Source: an uncultured Thermanaerothrix sp. | GTDB lineage: Bacteria; Chloroflexota; Anaerolineae; Anaerolineales; Anaerolineaceae | NCBI RefSeq assembly: GCF_938028735.1 | Contig: NZ_CALIMF010000012.1 | Location: 1-64,000, forward strand | Direction: 5' to 3' | DNA: 64,000 nt | Shown here: positions 24,679 to 32,928 of the stretch, piece by piece | How the letters are laid out: each line of letters begins with the position of its first letter | Numbering within the stretch: the first letter of the stretch is position 1 | Position numbers and translations under genes: made by a program | The notes under the pieces: generated by a model | What the model saw: only the letters and a program-made list of their open reading frames with translations | Database searches by the model: none | Told to the model about the DNA's origin: nothing

Positions 24679-24701
24679 TTCACCATGAGGGCGGCTATAA
24701 T
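24673..24701 (+). promoter_or_regulatory. Probable promoter of the flavoprotein gene
   Basis: TTTTTG (24673-24678), 17-nt spacer, perfect TATAAT (24696-24701). The -35 overlaps the T-run of the preceding terminator. Confidence 0.5.
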
Positions 24702-24745
24702 GGAGGAGGTCTTTTGGATAACCAGGACATGCGGGATGCTTGGAA

Positions 24746-25915
24746 ATGGATGCTGAGGTGATTGTCGTCGGGGCTGGCCCTGCAGGAGCGATGTGTGCTT
24801 ACCTTCTGGCTTGCGCGGGGGTAAAGGTAATTATTCTGGAAAAAGCGATCTTGCCGCGTTACAAACCTTGTGGGGGTGGTCTAACTCCGCGGGCTCTCAA
24901 ATTTTTGCCATTTGACCCTACCCCGGTAGTAGAGGTGCGCGCGGTTGGAGGCCAACTCACCTGGGAGGGCCGTCTGCTATTACAGCACCGCCGCGAGCCT
25001 TATGTCGCTCTTCTGGTGATGCGAGATCAATTTGATGCCTGGTTGATCGGGCAAGCTCAGAAGGCTGGCGCGCGGTTGTGGTCTGGAACCCGTGTGTTAC
25101 AAGTTGAGGAGTCTGCGGATTCCGTGCAGGTGGAAACCTCTTCTGGGGTGCTCCGTGCAGCCTATCTGGTGGGAGCCGATGGGGTGAACAGCGTCGTTGC
25201 CCGATCCTTAAGGTGGCCCCGACGCCCCACCGGGGTTGCCCTCGAAGCCGAGGTGCGAGTTTCGGCAGAGGGATTAGAGCATCAGGGAGCGTATCTCACC
25301 TTTGATTTTGGGGCTGTGCCATATGGATATGGGTGGATCTTTCCGAAAGCCCACCATCTTTCGGTGGGGGTGTTTTATGCGCGAGAGGGCCGTGTACCCG
25401 ATCTTAGAATGCTTTTGGCTCAATTTATGAGCCGTTATCCGCATCTTGTGGCGGGTAAACTAGAGCGGGTTCAAGGGCACCACATCCCATTGGGGGGTGC
25501 GCACCAACCACTTCACACCCAGCGCACCCTTTTAGTGGGGGATGCAGCAAACCTGGCAGATGCTTTTTTGGGCGAGGGCATCAGTTATGCATTATGGAGC
25601 GCCCATTTAGCGGCTGAGGCTCTGCTTGGCTGTCTGGCTAACCCGCAGGCAAGCCTGGCAACTTATACCCGCGCTGTTCAGGTCACCCTAGGGCGTGAAT
25701 TGCGTTACGCGGCGCGTCTGGCCCGATGGGTGTATGCCCATCCAAAGCCTGCCGCCACGTTGCTGGTGGGTAGTGCTTGGTTACAGACCCTGTGGGTGGA
25801 CACGCTGACCGCGCAACGCTCATTCACTGGTTTTCTCCACGCCCTTCCTTTCTACTTGCCTGCTATCCTAGCCCAAGGTCTGGTTTGGAAGTCACATGGG
25901 GGGACGAGGGGATGA
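24746..25915 (+). CDS. Geranylgeranyl reductase family FAD-dependent oxidoreductase
   Basis: This 389-residue flavoprotein opens with the dinucleotide-binding VIVVGAGPAGAMCAY, then the family marker RYKPCGGGLTPRAL, and has the second FAD contact VGDAANLADAFLGEGI. These are the features of the geranylgeranyl reductase group, which saturates isoprenoid chains of chlorophylls, quinones or lipids using NAD(P)H or ferredoxin. The substrate is not decided here; menaquinone side chains or other isoprenoids are possible. The start may be ATG 24746 or TTG 24740; a GGGA at 24733 fits the former. It overlaps the next gene by 4 nt. Confidence 0.86.
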   Translation: MDAEVIVVGAGPAGAMCAYLLACAGVKVIILEKAILPRYKPCGGGLTPRALKFLPFDPTPVVEVRAVGGQLTWEGRLLLQHRREPYVALLVMRDQFDAWLIGQAQKAGARLWSGTRVLQVEESADSVQVETSSGVLRAAYLVGADGVNSVVARSLRWPRRPTGVALEAEVRVSAEGLEHQGAYLTFDFGAVPYGYGWIFPKAHHLSVGVFYAREGRVPDLRMLLAQFMSRYPHLVAGKLERVQGHHIPLGGAHQPLHTQRTLLVGDAANLADAFLGEGISYALWSAHLAAEALLGCLANPQASLATYTRAVQVTLGRELRYAARLARWVYAHPKPAATLLVGSAWLQTLWVDTLTAQRSFTGFLHALPFYLPAILAQGLVWKSHGGTRG

Positions 25916-26538
25916 AGGAGCGCATTTATACAGGACTTCGGATTGTCGCCAGCCTGCTTGGATTGGGCCTTCTAGCGCTGGCCGGGTGGCCCTCTGCAAA
26001 TTCCAGGGTGGTTTTGAAACCTGATCTGACCTGGTTGCGCAACAATGGGGAAGCAGCCGGTGGGCTTCCGGATGGCATTCTGGAGTCCATTGAGAAGACG
26101 GATTTGGTCTTCAGATGGCCTCAGCGCCTCCGAGTCGGGGAAAGTGGAAGTATTCGCCTAAGTTGGGAGCCGAGGACCCCCTCATCCTCCTCGGAAGACT
26201 TGATCTCTGTCCCAACCCGGTTCATGGTAGCCACACGTTTAGAAGTGAGCGGTGGGGGGCGAGTTACGCCGATAGGGATGTGGCGTGAAGTGGTGGATAT
26301 GCGGAAACCAACGAGCCTGAATTGGGAGGTGGTGGCGCTTGAGAAAACATCTCTCCAGGGGACGTTGTGGGTGTATGTGCATAACCCTCAAGACGCCAAT
26401 CAGGGATTAGATTTGCCAATTCTGGCTTGGTCATTCACCATCTCGGTGGACGCCCCTTTAGGACTTCCCCGCTGGGCTTTAGGGCTCTTGGGCGGCCTGC
26501 TGATGGGCATGAGCCTGATTCGAAATAGGCAAAGTTAA
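25912..26538 (+). CDS. Membrane-anchored protein of unknown function
   Basis: I do not recognise a family. The 208-residue protein has an N-terminal hydrophobic segment (residues about 10-27), an extracytoplasmic-looking middle of about 155 residues with alternating polar and hydrophobic strands (FMVATRLEVSGGGRV; LQGTLWVYVHNPQD), and a C-terminal hydrophobic segment (about 183-202) followed by a short basic tail. The shape is like that of a beta-sandwich domain tied at both ends to the membrane. Its ATG overlaps the stop of the reductase-family gene, so the two are translationally coupled and may share a role. A longer frame from 25777 is unlikely. Confidence 0.65.
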   Translation: MKERIYTGLRIVASLLGLGLLALAGWPSANSRVVLKPDLTWLRNNGEAAGGLPDGILESIEKTDLVFRWPQRLRVGESGSIRLSWEPRTPSSSSEDLISVPTRFMVATRLEVSGGGRVTPIGMWREVVDMRKPTSLNWEVVALEKTSLQGTLWVYVHNPQDANQGLDLPILAWSFTISVDAPLGLPRWALGLLGGLLMGMSLIRNRQS

Positions 26539-26607
26539 GTTATTACTCTAATAACGAAAGATCAATTATAAAAAATTATACAATTTAGATGGCTACACTC
26601 TAGTTGC

Positions 26608-26636
26608 TTTACAAGATGGCGTCCCGTTGATAGAAT
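26608..26636 (+). promoter_or_regulatory. Promoter of the nuo cluster
   Basis: TTTACA (26608-26613), 17-nt spacer, TAGAAT (26631-26636), with a leader of about 60 nt before nuoA. The upstream stretch is A/T rich (26545-26590). Confidence 0.68.
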
Positions 26637-26703
26637 AAAAACGTTGGCGGGAAGTGCAGTTTCCTGCCAAGGTAAGAAATCCTGAAAATCTACGGGGCAT
26701 GAA

Positions 26704-27060
26704 ATGCTGAATGCGTGGTTGTATATTGGGCTTTTTACTTTGGTGGCGGCTGCGTTGCCCGCCATTGCGATTTTTCTGGCCGGATTGTTGGCTCCAAAGA
26801 AACCCAACCCTATCAAGAATGCTACCTACGAGTGTGGGGTCGAAACTGTTGGGCCAGCATGGACACAATTGCGGGTGCAGTACTATTTATTTGCTCTGGC
26901 CTTTCTAATCTTTGACGTTGAGTCGGTGCTTCTTTTCCCGTGGGCGGTAGCGTATCAACAGCTACCGCTTTTTGCGATTGTGGAAGCCGTCATTTTTTTG
27001 GCTATCCTTGTGGGTGGCCTTTTTTATGCCTGGCGCAAGGGGGCTCTCAACTGGCAGTGA
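26704..27060 (+). CDS. nuoA: NADH-quinone oxidoreductase subunit A
   Basis: This 118-residue protein has three membrane segments and the conserved YECGVETVGPAW loop and FLIFDVESVLLFPW segment of NuoA. It lies at the junction of the membrane arm and the quinone site. In most bacteria nuoB, C and D follow; here nuoH follows after 29 nt, so the peripheral-arm genes are missing from the cluster. Confidence 0.95.
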   Translation: MLNAWLYIGLFTLVAAALPAIAIFLAGLLAPKKPNPIKNATYECGVETVGPAWTQLRVQYYLFALAFLIFDVESVLLFPWAVAYQQLPLFAIVEAVIFLAILVGGLFYAWRKGALNWQ

Positions 27061-27089
27061 GACGTCTCTAAGTTTTCAAGGGAGGCTCA

Positions 27090-28319
27090 ATGGCTGTTTT
27101 TTGGCAGGATCCTATCACGTTTTTGCGCCTGTGGCTGGAGAACCTGCTGCTATCTTGGGGGGTGCCGGCGGATTGGGCGCTGGTGATTCGGTTTGCCGTA
27201 GGAGCCGTGCTCCTAGTCACCGCCGCGCTTTTACTCGTCATCCTGCAACTCTGGCTGGAACGCAAGTTAATCGGTCGCATTCAGGACCGCTTGGGTCCAA
27301 ATCGTGTGGGACCGTGGGGACTTCTTCAGCCTATTGCCGATGTCCTTAAGATCTTCACCAAAGAGCACATCACCCCGGCCGGCGCAGATCGGATACCTTT
27401 CAACTTGGCACCGGTGCTTTCGGTGGCTGCAGCCTTGATGGTCTGGGCGGTCATTCCGTTCTCTGCCACGGTGTTTGGGGCTGACCTCAATGTGGGTATT
27501 CTTTACCTGCTGGCTGTAGGGGCATTAGGAGAGCTTGCCATTATTCTTGCCGGTTGGGGTTCCAACAACAAATATGCCTTGCTTGGCGCCTTACGTACGG
27601 TAGCGCAGTTGATCTCTTATAGTGTCCCTATGACGCTATCGGCGCTGGTGCCCGTCATGTTTAGTGGGAGTTTGCACCTAAGCGTGATTACACGGGCTCA
27701 AGAAGTGTGGTTTATTGTGCTTGCACCAGTGCCGGCCCTAATCTTTTTGACAGCCTCGGTAGCGGAGGTGGGGCGAGCTCCCTTTGATTTGCCTGAGGCC
27801 GAGTCGGAATTGGTGGCAGGTTACAGCGTGGAGTATTCTGGGTTGAAGTTTGGCTTTTTCTATGTGGCCGAGTTTTTGAAGGCCTTTACAGTTTCACTTA
27901 TTTTTGCCGTTCTGTTCTTGGGAGGGTGGCGAGGTCCTGGAGCAGAGTCATATCCAGTTCTTGGATTTGTTTACCTGATGCTCAAAAGTGGCATTGTGTA
28001 TCTCTTGATGATACTGTTTCGAGGAACGTTGCCACGCTTTCGCATTGATCAGGTGATGGATTTGAACTGGAAGGTCTTGACACCGCTGGCCTTGATTCTT
28101 CTAATGGTTATAGCATTGGCAGATTACTTTTTACGTGGCACGCTCCCCTTGGTGCGCATCCTGGGTTTATTATGCATCAACGGGCTGGCATACCTTGTGT
28201 TGGATCGCGTGTTGTCTTCCCGTGAACGTCTGCGACGGCGTTTGGTAGCTCAACCGGTGCGTCCCGTAGCCCGGCCGGAGAATCTGATCACCTCATCTGA
28301 TGTGGGGGGACGGTCGTGA
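27090..28319 (+). CDS. nuoH: NADH-quinone oxidoreductase subunit H
   Basis: This 409-residue protein has about eight membrane segments. Conserved loops include GRIQDRLGPNRVGPWG, KEHITPAGADR and EVGRAPFDLPEAESELVAGY, which line the quinone channel. The C-terminal 60 residues after the last membrane helix are basic and extend beyond the usual length of about 330-350. The GGGAGG ribosome binding site is clear. The stop overlaps the GTG start of nuoJ. NuoI, usually next, is absent. Confidence 0.96.
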   Translation: MAVFWQDPITFLRLWLENLLLSWGVPADWALVIRFAVGAVLLVTAALLLVILQLWLERKLIGRIQDRLGPNRVGPWGLLQPIADVLKIFTKEHITPAGADRIPFNLAPVLSVAAALMVWAVIPFSATVFGADLNVGILYLLAVGALGELAIILAGWGSNNKYALLGALRTVAQLISYSVPMTLSALVPVMFSGSLHLSVITRAQEVWFIVLAPVPALIFLTASVAEVGRAPFDLPEAESELVAGYSVEYSGLKFGFFYVAEFLKAFTVSLIFAVLFLGGWRGPGAESYPVLGFVYLMLKSGIVYLLMILFRGTLPRFRIDQVMDLNWKVLTPLALILLMVIALADYFLRGTLPLVRILGLLCINGLAYLVLDRVLSSRERLRRRLVAQPVRPVARPENLITSSDVGGRS

Positions 28320-28834
28320 GCGCTTTACAGTGGGTGTTTCTTGTGACGGCTCTGATCACGGTGAGTGCAGCGGTGATGATGGTGGCTTCACGCCGTATGA
28401 TGCACGCCGCTTTGTGGCTGGCTGTGGCGTTGCTCGGGGTGGCAGTGGTGTTTGTCACTCTGGAAGCCAGTTTCTTTGCAGTTGTCCAACTTCTGGTTTA
28501 TATTGGATCTATATTGATCATAATCGTGTTTGCGATCATGCTGACCCAACGCTCTACAGAGGCGGGCCCGCGGCTTAATCCCTTTGCTTGGGGCGCGGCG
28601 GGGGTGGCGGGGGTTGTTTGGGCGGCCCTAACCTACATTTTCATTCGCTGGCTGATGAGCGGTACGCCATTACAGGAACTAGGTGCTTCGTTTGACGATG
28701 TTGTGCCATTAGGAAAAGCATTAGTAGATGCCGAGGGGTTTGCTGTTCCTTTTGAGGTCGCCTCGGTGTTGCTCTTGGCCGCCCTTATTGGGGCGGTTTA
28801 CATTGCCTTCGAACGTAGAGGGGAAGGGTCATGA
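28316..28834 (+). CDS. nuoJ: NADH-quinone oxidoreductase subunit J
   Basis: This is a 172-residue protein with five membrane segments. The third-helix region VQLLVYIGSILIIIVFAIML is typical of NuoJ and includes the conserved Tyr-Ile-Gly. GTG start at 28316 within a 4-nt overlap with nuoH; the stop overlaps the nuoK start by 4 nt. Confidence 0.93.
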   Translation: MSALQWVFLVTALITVSAAVMMVASRRMMHAALWLAVALLGVAVVFVTLEASFFAVVQLLVYIGSILIIIVFAIMLTQRSTEAGPRLNPFAWGAAGVAGVVWAALTYIFIRWLMSGTPLQELGASFDDVVPLGKALVDAEGFAVPFEVASVLLLAALIGAVYIAFERRGEGS

Positions 28835-29151
28835 TCCCGCTATCCTGGTATCTCATCCTTTCGGCGACATTGTTTAGCATTGGATTGTTTGCTGTGTTGG
28901 CACGCAGGCATGCGATTGCCATCCTGATGGGCATTGAACTCATGCTCAATGCCGTCAACATCAACCTACTGGCTTTCTGGCATTACTGGTCACAGATCAA
29001 AGGTGTGCCACAAGTCAGTGGGATGGTTTTTGCAGCGATGATTTTTGTACTGGCCGCTGCTGAGACGGCAGTGGCTTTAGCGTTAATCATATCGGCTTAT
29101 CGCCGTCATCACACCGTTGTCGTGGATGAGATGACCCTTCTCAAAGGCTAA
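28831..29151 (+). CDS. nuoK: NADH-quinone oxidoreductase subunit K
   Basis: This is a 106-residue protein with three membrane segments. The two membrane Glu that carry protons are present, in LMGIELMLNAVNINLL and AAAETAVALAL. Its length is normal. It is translationally coupled to nuoJ. Confidence 0.95.
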   Translation: MIPLSWYLILSATLFSIGLFAVLARRHAIAILMGIELMLNAVNINLLAFWHYWSQIKGVPQVSGMVFAAMIFVLAAAETAVALALIISAYRRHHTVVVDEMTLLKG

Positions 29152-29175
29152 TCTGGGATGGAGAGGATATTTGCA

Positions 29176-31356
29176 ATGCCTGTGGACATCCTGATTGGGT
29201 TCTTGCCCTTACCTCCTCTATTGGCATTTTTTGTAATTATGCTTTTCACTTATCGGCGCAATGGCTTAAGCCATGGGCTTGCCATTGGTTCCGTCACCCT
29301 CTCGTGGCTGGGAAGCCTGGTGGTCTTCTGGCACGCGTTGCAGGTTCGGGATCTAGCTGAACACCCCTGGGGCGCTCAATTAAACTGGATCCCCACGGGC
29401 AATACCTGGTTTCAGATTGGCGTGCACGTAGATCCGTTAACGGTGGTGACCTTGTTCTTTGTGGCCTGGACGATTCTGATGATTTTTATCTACAGCGTAG
29501 GCTACCACAATTATGGTCAACCGCGTGGAACATTGGATCGCCCCGGTTTACCCCCTCAGGGCGCGGAGGTACAGGACGCTCACGGTCACCGACACCGCGT
29601 GCCCTCGGTTGAACCGATGTACGCGCGGTTTTTTGCGCTGGTCAGCCTATTCGCTTTTGCCATGTATTTGTTGGTGATCAGTGATAATTTGCTCACCCTC
29701 TACATTGGTTGGGAAGTGATGGGATTATGCTCTTACCTGCTGATTGGATTCTGGTATGCTAGAGAGTCCGCTCGGAACGCTGCGGTGAAGGCATTCCTCA
29801 CTACGCGAGTAGGGGATGTGTTCATGCTATTAGGTTTGGCTGCGCTTTATACACTTACCGGGAGTCTCAATTATCGAGCAATCCTGAGCAATCCGCAGGT
29901 TCTTGAGATCCTGGCAACCACCGCCTCGCCCATAGCGGGTATATCCTGGGCGGCTCTAATTGGTTTGTTGCTTTTTGCCGGTACGATTGGCAAATCGGCG
30001 CAGTTTCCGTTACATGTGTGGTTGCCCGATGCCATGGAAGGTCCTACCCCAGTTTCGGCAATGATTCATGCAGCCACCATGGTTTCGGCAGGCGTTTATT
30101 TGATGATCCGCTTTTTCCCTTTGCTCGCGGCTGGCTGGGTACCGGGTCAGCCATTGACTTTACCGATGGCAGCCATGGCAGCGATTGGGGCTTTTACCGC
30201 CCTTTTTGCGGCGACCATTGGGCTGGCCCAACGGGACATCAAGCGCGTATTAGCATACTCCACAATTTCGCAGTTAGGGTATGTGATTGCGGCGTTAGGA
30301 ATCGGGGCCTATGTGGCGGCTACGTTCCATTTAGTCACTCACGCTTTTTTCAAGGCTTTGCTCTTCCTGGCTTCCGGTTCGGTGATCCATGGAATGGAGC
30401 ATGGGGTTTATCATACGGGTGACCACCTGGACGCGCAGGATATGCTCAACATGGGGGGGTTGCGCCATAGAATGCCTTGGACGTTCTGGGCGTTCTTGGT
30501 GGGCGGGCTTTCGCTAGCGGGTTTTCCGCTCTTCACTGCAGGATTCTGGTCTAAAGATGAAATTCTGGCCTCAGCGTTTGAGAGCAATCTGCTGGTGTTT
30601 ATCACGCTGGGGGTGGCGGCGTTGCTAACGGCATTTTATACCATGCGTCAAATTACATTGGTGTTCCTGGGGCAGCCACGGAGTGCGGCGGCCGCTCAGG
30701 CTCACGAGTCGCGACCGGTTATGGTGGTGCCCCTACTTGTGTTGGCTTTCTTTGCAGTAACGGTTGGTTGGGTGGGTGTTCCTCAGTATTTCCCGGGGCT
30801 TGGTGGACGCCTGCCTAACTGGTTTGGCGCCTTTGTGGGAAGCATGTTGGGGCACGCAGGGGAAACCAGCCATGCAATTTTTACACCCACGCCGTTGGTG
30901 GTTTCGGTATTGGCTTCGCTAGGGGGGCTGTTCCTCGGCTGGTGGGTGTACCGGATCCAGAGAGAGCGTGTTCAGGATGTGCTGGCTAGGCCTCTGGGTG
31001 GCCTCTACCGATTACTCGAACGCAAGTATTATGTGGATGAAATTTATCAGGCTGTGTTAATTCGGCCGGCGCTTTGGTTGGCCGATGTCTTCACCTACCG
31101 CTGGCTAGACCAGAGGATGATTGATGGCGTTCTGCATGGGGTGGCACGCCTGGGCATTGCCATAGGGCATTTGTTCCGTGAGGTTATTGACCGTCCATTG
31201 ATCAACGGCGCTGGAGATGCGCTGGCCGAAGGAACGCACGAAGTAGGTACACGTTTGCGTGCTTTGCAGCCGGGTCGCTTACAGATTTATTTGCTCCTTG
31301 CGCTGGTGGCAGTGATCCTAATGGGGTTGGCGTTCTTTTATATCGGGATGATTTAG
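29176..31356 (+). CDS. nuoL: NADH-quinone oxidoreductase subunit L, enlarged
   Basis: This is a 726-residue antiporter-like subunit, about 110 longer than E. coli NuoL. Key residues are present: Glu in YIGWEVMG, Asp in TRVGDVFM, Lys in TIGKSAQFPLHVWLPDAM and Lys in GFWSKDEIL. Two expansions are visible: a His/Pro-rich loop of about 35 residues between early membrane helices (nt about 29512-29617), and a lateral-helix region about 30 residues longer than in E. coli near the C-terminus. The start at 29176 has GGAGAGG 9 nt ahead; ATG 29158 lacks one. The longer lateral helix would suit a membrane arm with an extra NuoM. Confidence 0.93.
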   Translation: MPVDILIGFLPLPPLLAFFVIMLFTYRRNGLSHGLAIGSVTLSWLGSLVVFWHALQVRDLAEHPWGAQLNWIPTGNTWFQIGVHVDPLTVVTLFFVAWTILMIFIYSVGYHNYGQPRGTLDRPGLPPQGAEVQDAHGHRHRVPSVEPMYARFFALVSLFAFAMYLLVISDNLLTLYIGWEVMGLCSYLLIGFWYARESARNAAVKAFLTTRVGDVFMLLGLAALYTLTGSLNYRAILSNPQVLEILATTASPIAGISWAALIGLLLFAGTIGKSAQFPLHVWLPDAMEGPTPVSAMIHAATMVSAGVYLMIRFFPLLAAGWVPGQPLTLPMAAMAAIGAFTALFAATIGLAQRDIKRVLAYSTISQLGYVIAALGIGAYVAATFHLVTHAFFKALLFLASGSVIHGMEHGVYHTGDHLDAQDMLNMGGLRHRMPWTFWAFLVGGLSLAGFPLFTAGFWSKDEILASAFESNLLVFITLGVAALLTAFYTMRQITLVFLGQPRSAAAAQAHESRPVMVVPLLVLAFFAVTVGWVGVPQYFPGLGGRLPNWFGAFVGSMLGHAGETSHAIFTPTPLVVSVLASLGGLFLGWWVYRIQRERVQDVLARPLGGLYRLLERKYYVDEIYQAVLIRPALWLADVFTYRWLDQRMIDGVLHGVARLGIAIGHLFREVIDRPLINGAGDALAEGTHEVGTRLRALQPGRLQIYLLLALVAVILMGLAFFYIGMI

Positions 31357-31378
31357 ACTGGGCACTGAGGAGTGAAGA

Positions 31379-32917
31379 ATGACCTGGTTGGAATCGCACT
31401 GGCTCACCCTGATCTTATTCGCGCCGACAGCGGGTGCCCTTATTTTGTTGATTTTGCCCGTTCGTAACGAAAAGGGGATTCGGGTGTTGGCGCTGGGTTT
31501 CTCGCTGATCTCGTTGGTGCTCACGCTTTTGCTGTGGGCGCGGTTTGAGTCGGTGCCCGTCACGGGGGGGTTCCGCTTCGTTGAACGTGCCGAGTGGTTC
31601 AGCGCCATTCATGCTTTTTATCATCTCGGGATAGATGGCCTTTCATTCCCACTAGTCTTGTTGACGACGCTTCTGACTCCGCTGGCGTTACTGGCCTCGG
31701 AAAGCATAAAAACGAACCTCAAGGCTTACATGGTGCTCTTTCTGTTGCTGGAGACCGGTATGCTGGGGGTTTTCCTGGCGTTAGACCTATTACTCTTCTT
31801 TGTTTTCTGGGAAGTTGGGCTGGTGCCCATGTACTTCCTGATTAGTCAATGGGGAGGCGCCAATCGTCATTATGCGGCACTTAAATTCATTCTCTATACC
31901 ATGGGTGGATCGTTGGGGTTACTATTGGCCATTCAGGTAATAGGTCTGAGTGGCGGGACATTTGACTTGGTGGAATTGTTCCAACGCTGGCCAGCCTTAA
32001 CCTATCTGAACCTTCCTTTGGGACTTTCTATCGAAACCATCAGGGCCATTGCCTTTTGGGCTTTCGTGATCGCTTTTGCAATCAAGGTCCCGGTTTGGCC
32101 ATTTCACACTTGGCTGCCAGATGCCCATACAGAAGCTCCGACAGCAGGCTCGATGATTCTGGCAGGAGTACTGCTGAAGTTGGGCGGTTATGGCTTTATC
32201 CGCCTGATATTACCCCTCTTTCCGAATGAGGCCCAGCGCTTTGCGCCAGCCCTGGCGGTGTTGGCTGTGGCGGCTATTATTTTGGGTGCGTTAGGGGCCT
32301 TGGCGCAACAAGACTTTAAGCGTCTGGTGGCTTATTCCTCCATCAATCATATGGGGTTTGTTGTGTTGGGGGTGGCGGCGGCTGCTCTGGCTTGGCGCGC
32401 GGCAGATCCTCGGGCCCAGCTAGATGCCAACCTGGCGCTAAATGGCGCCGTGTTGCAAATGTTCAATCACGGGTTGAGTGCAGCGGGAATGTTCTTCCTG
32501 GTTGGTGTTATTTATGACCGTGCGCATACACGTGATCTTCGGGATTTTGGTGGTCTCTATGCCCTTCTCCCGGTTTACGGGACCATTCTAATTTTTACAG
32601 CCATGGCTTCGCTGGGTTTGCCGGGTTTAGGGGGCTTTGTTTCAGAATTTCTGGTGGTACGGGGCGCCTGGCCTCAACTCACGTTGGCGACGGCTTTGAG
32701 CATGATTGGGTTGTTCTTCACGGGTGCGTATCTCCTTAAGGCCTTACGCTCAGTCCTACACGGCCCTCTTAATCCGCGCTGGCAGGGGGTTCTTAAGGAT
32801 ATGAGTGGCCTAGAACTCATTGTCATCCTGCCTTTAATTGGTCTAAGTTTGCTAACCGGCCTATGGCCTGCGTGGCTTTTGGGGATGATCAACCAAGCCG
32901 TCGTTACACTTTTTTGA
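31379..32917 (+). CDS. nuoM: NADH-quinone oxidoreductase subunit M (first copy)
   Basis: This is a 512-residue antiporter-like subunit with about 14 membrane segments. The proton-path residues are all canonical: Glu145 in FWEVGLVPMYF, Lys236 in AIKVPVWPFHTWLPDAH, Lys267 in LLKLGGYG, and the C-terminal Glu in GGFVSEF. It is preceded by GAGGAGTGAAG. A second, more diverged nuoM follows after 11 nt. Confidence 0.95.
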   Translation: MTWLESHWLTLILFAPTAGALILLILPVRNEKGIRVLALGFSLISLVLTLLLWARFESVPVTGGFRFVERAEWFSAIHAFYHLGIDGLSFPLVLLTTLLTPLALLASESIKTNLKAYMVLFLLLETGMLGVFLALDLLLFFVFWEVGLVPMYFLISQWGGANRHYAALKFILYTMGGSLGLLLAIQVIGLSGGTFDLVELFQRWPALTYLNLPLGLSIETIRAIAFWAFVIAFAIKVPVWPFHTWLPDAHTEAPTAGSMILAGVLLKLGGYGFIRLILPLFPNEAQRFAPALAVLAVAAIILGALGALAQQDFKRLVAYSSINHMGFVVLGVAAAALAWRAADPRAQLDANLALNGAVLQMFNHGLSAAGMFFLVGVIYDRAHTRDLRDFGGLYALLPVYGTILIFTAMASLGLPGLGGFVSEFLVVRGAWPQLTLATALSMIGLFFTGAYLLKALRSVLHGPLNPRWQGVLKDMSGLELIVILPLIGLSLLTGLWPAWLLGMINQAVVTLF

Positions 32918-32928
32918 TGAGGTGAAGA

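Noticed and set aside
25777-25911. Upstream extension of the membrane-anchored unknown
   Set aside because: The extension lies wholly within the flavoprotein gene and has no ribosome binding site; the start at 25912 gives a clean membrane helix.
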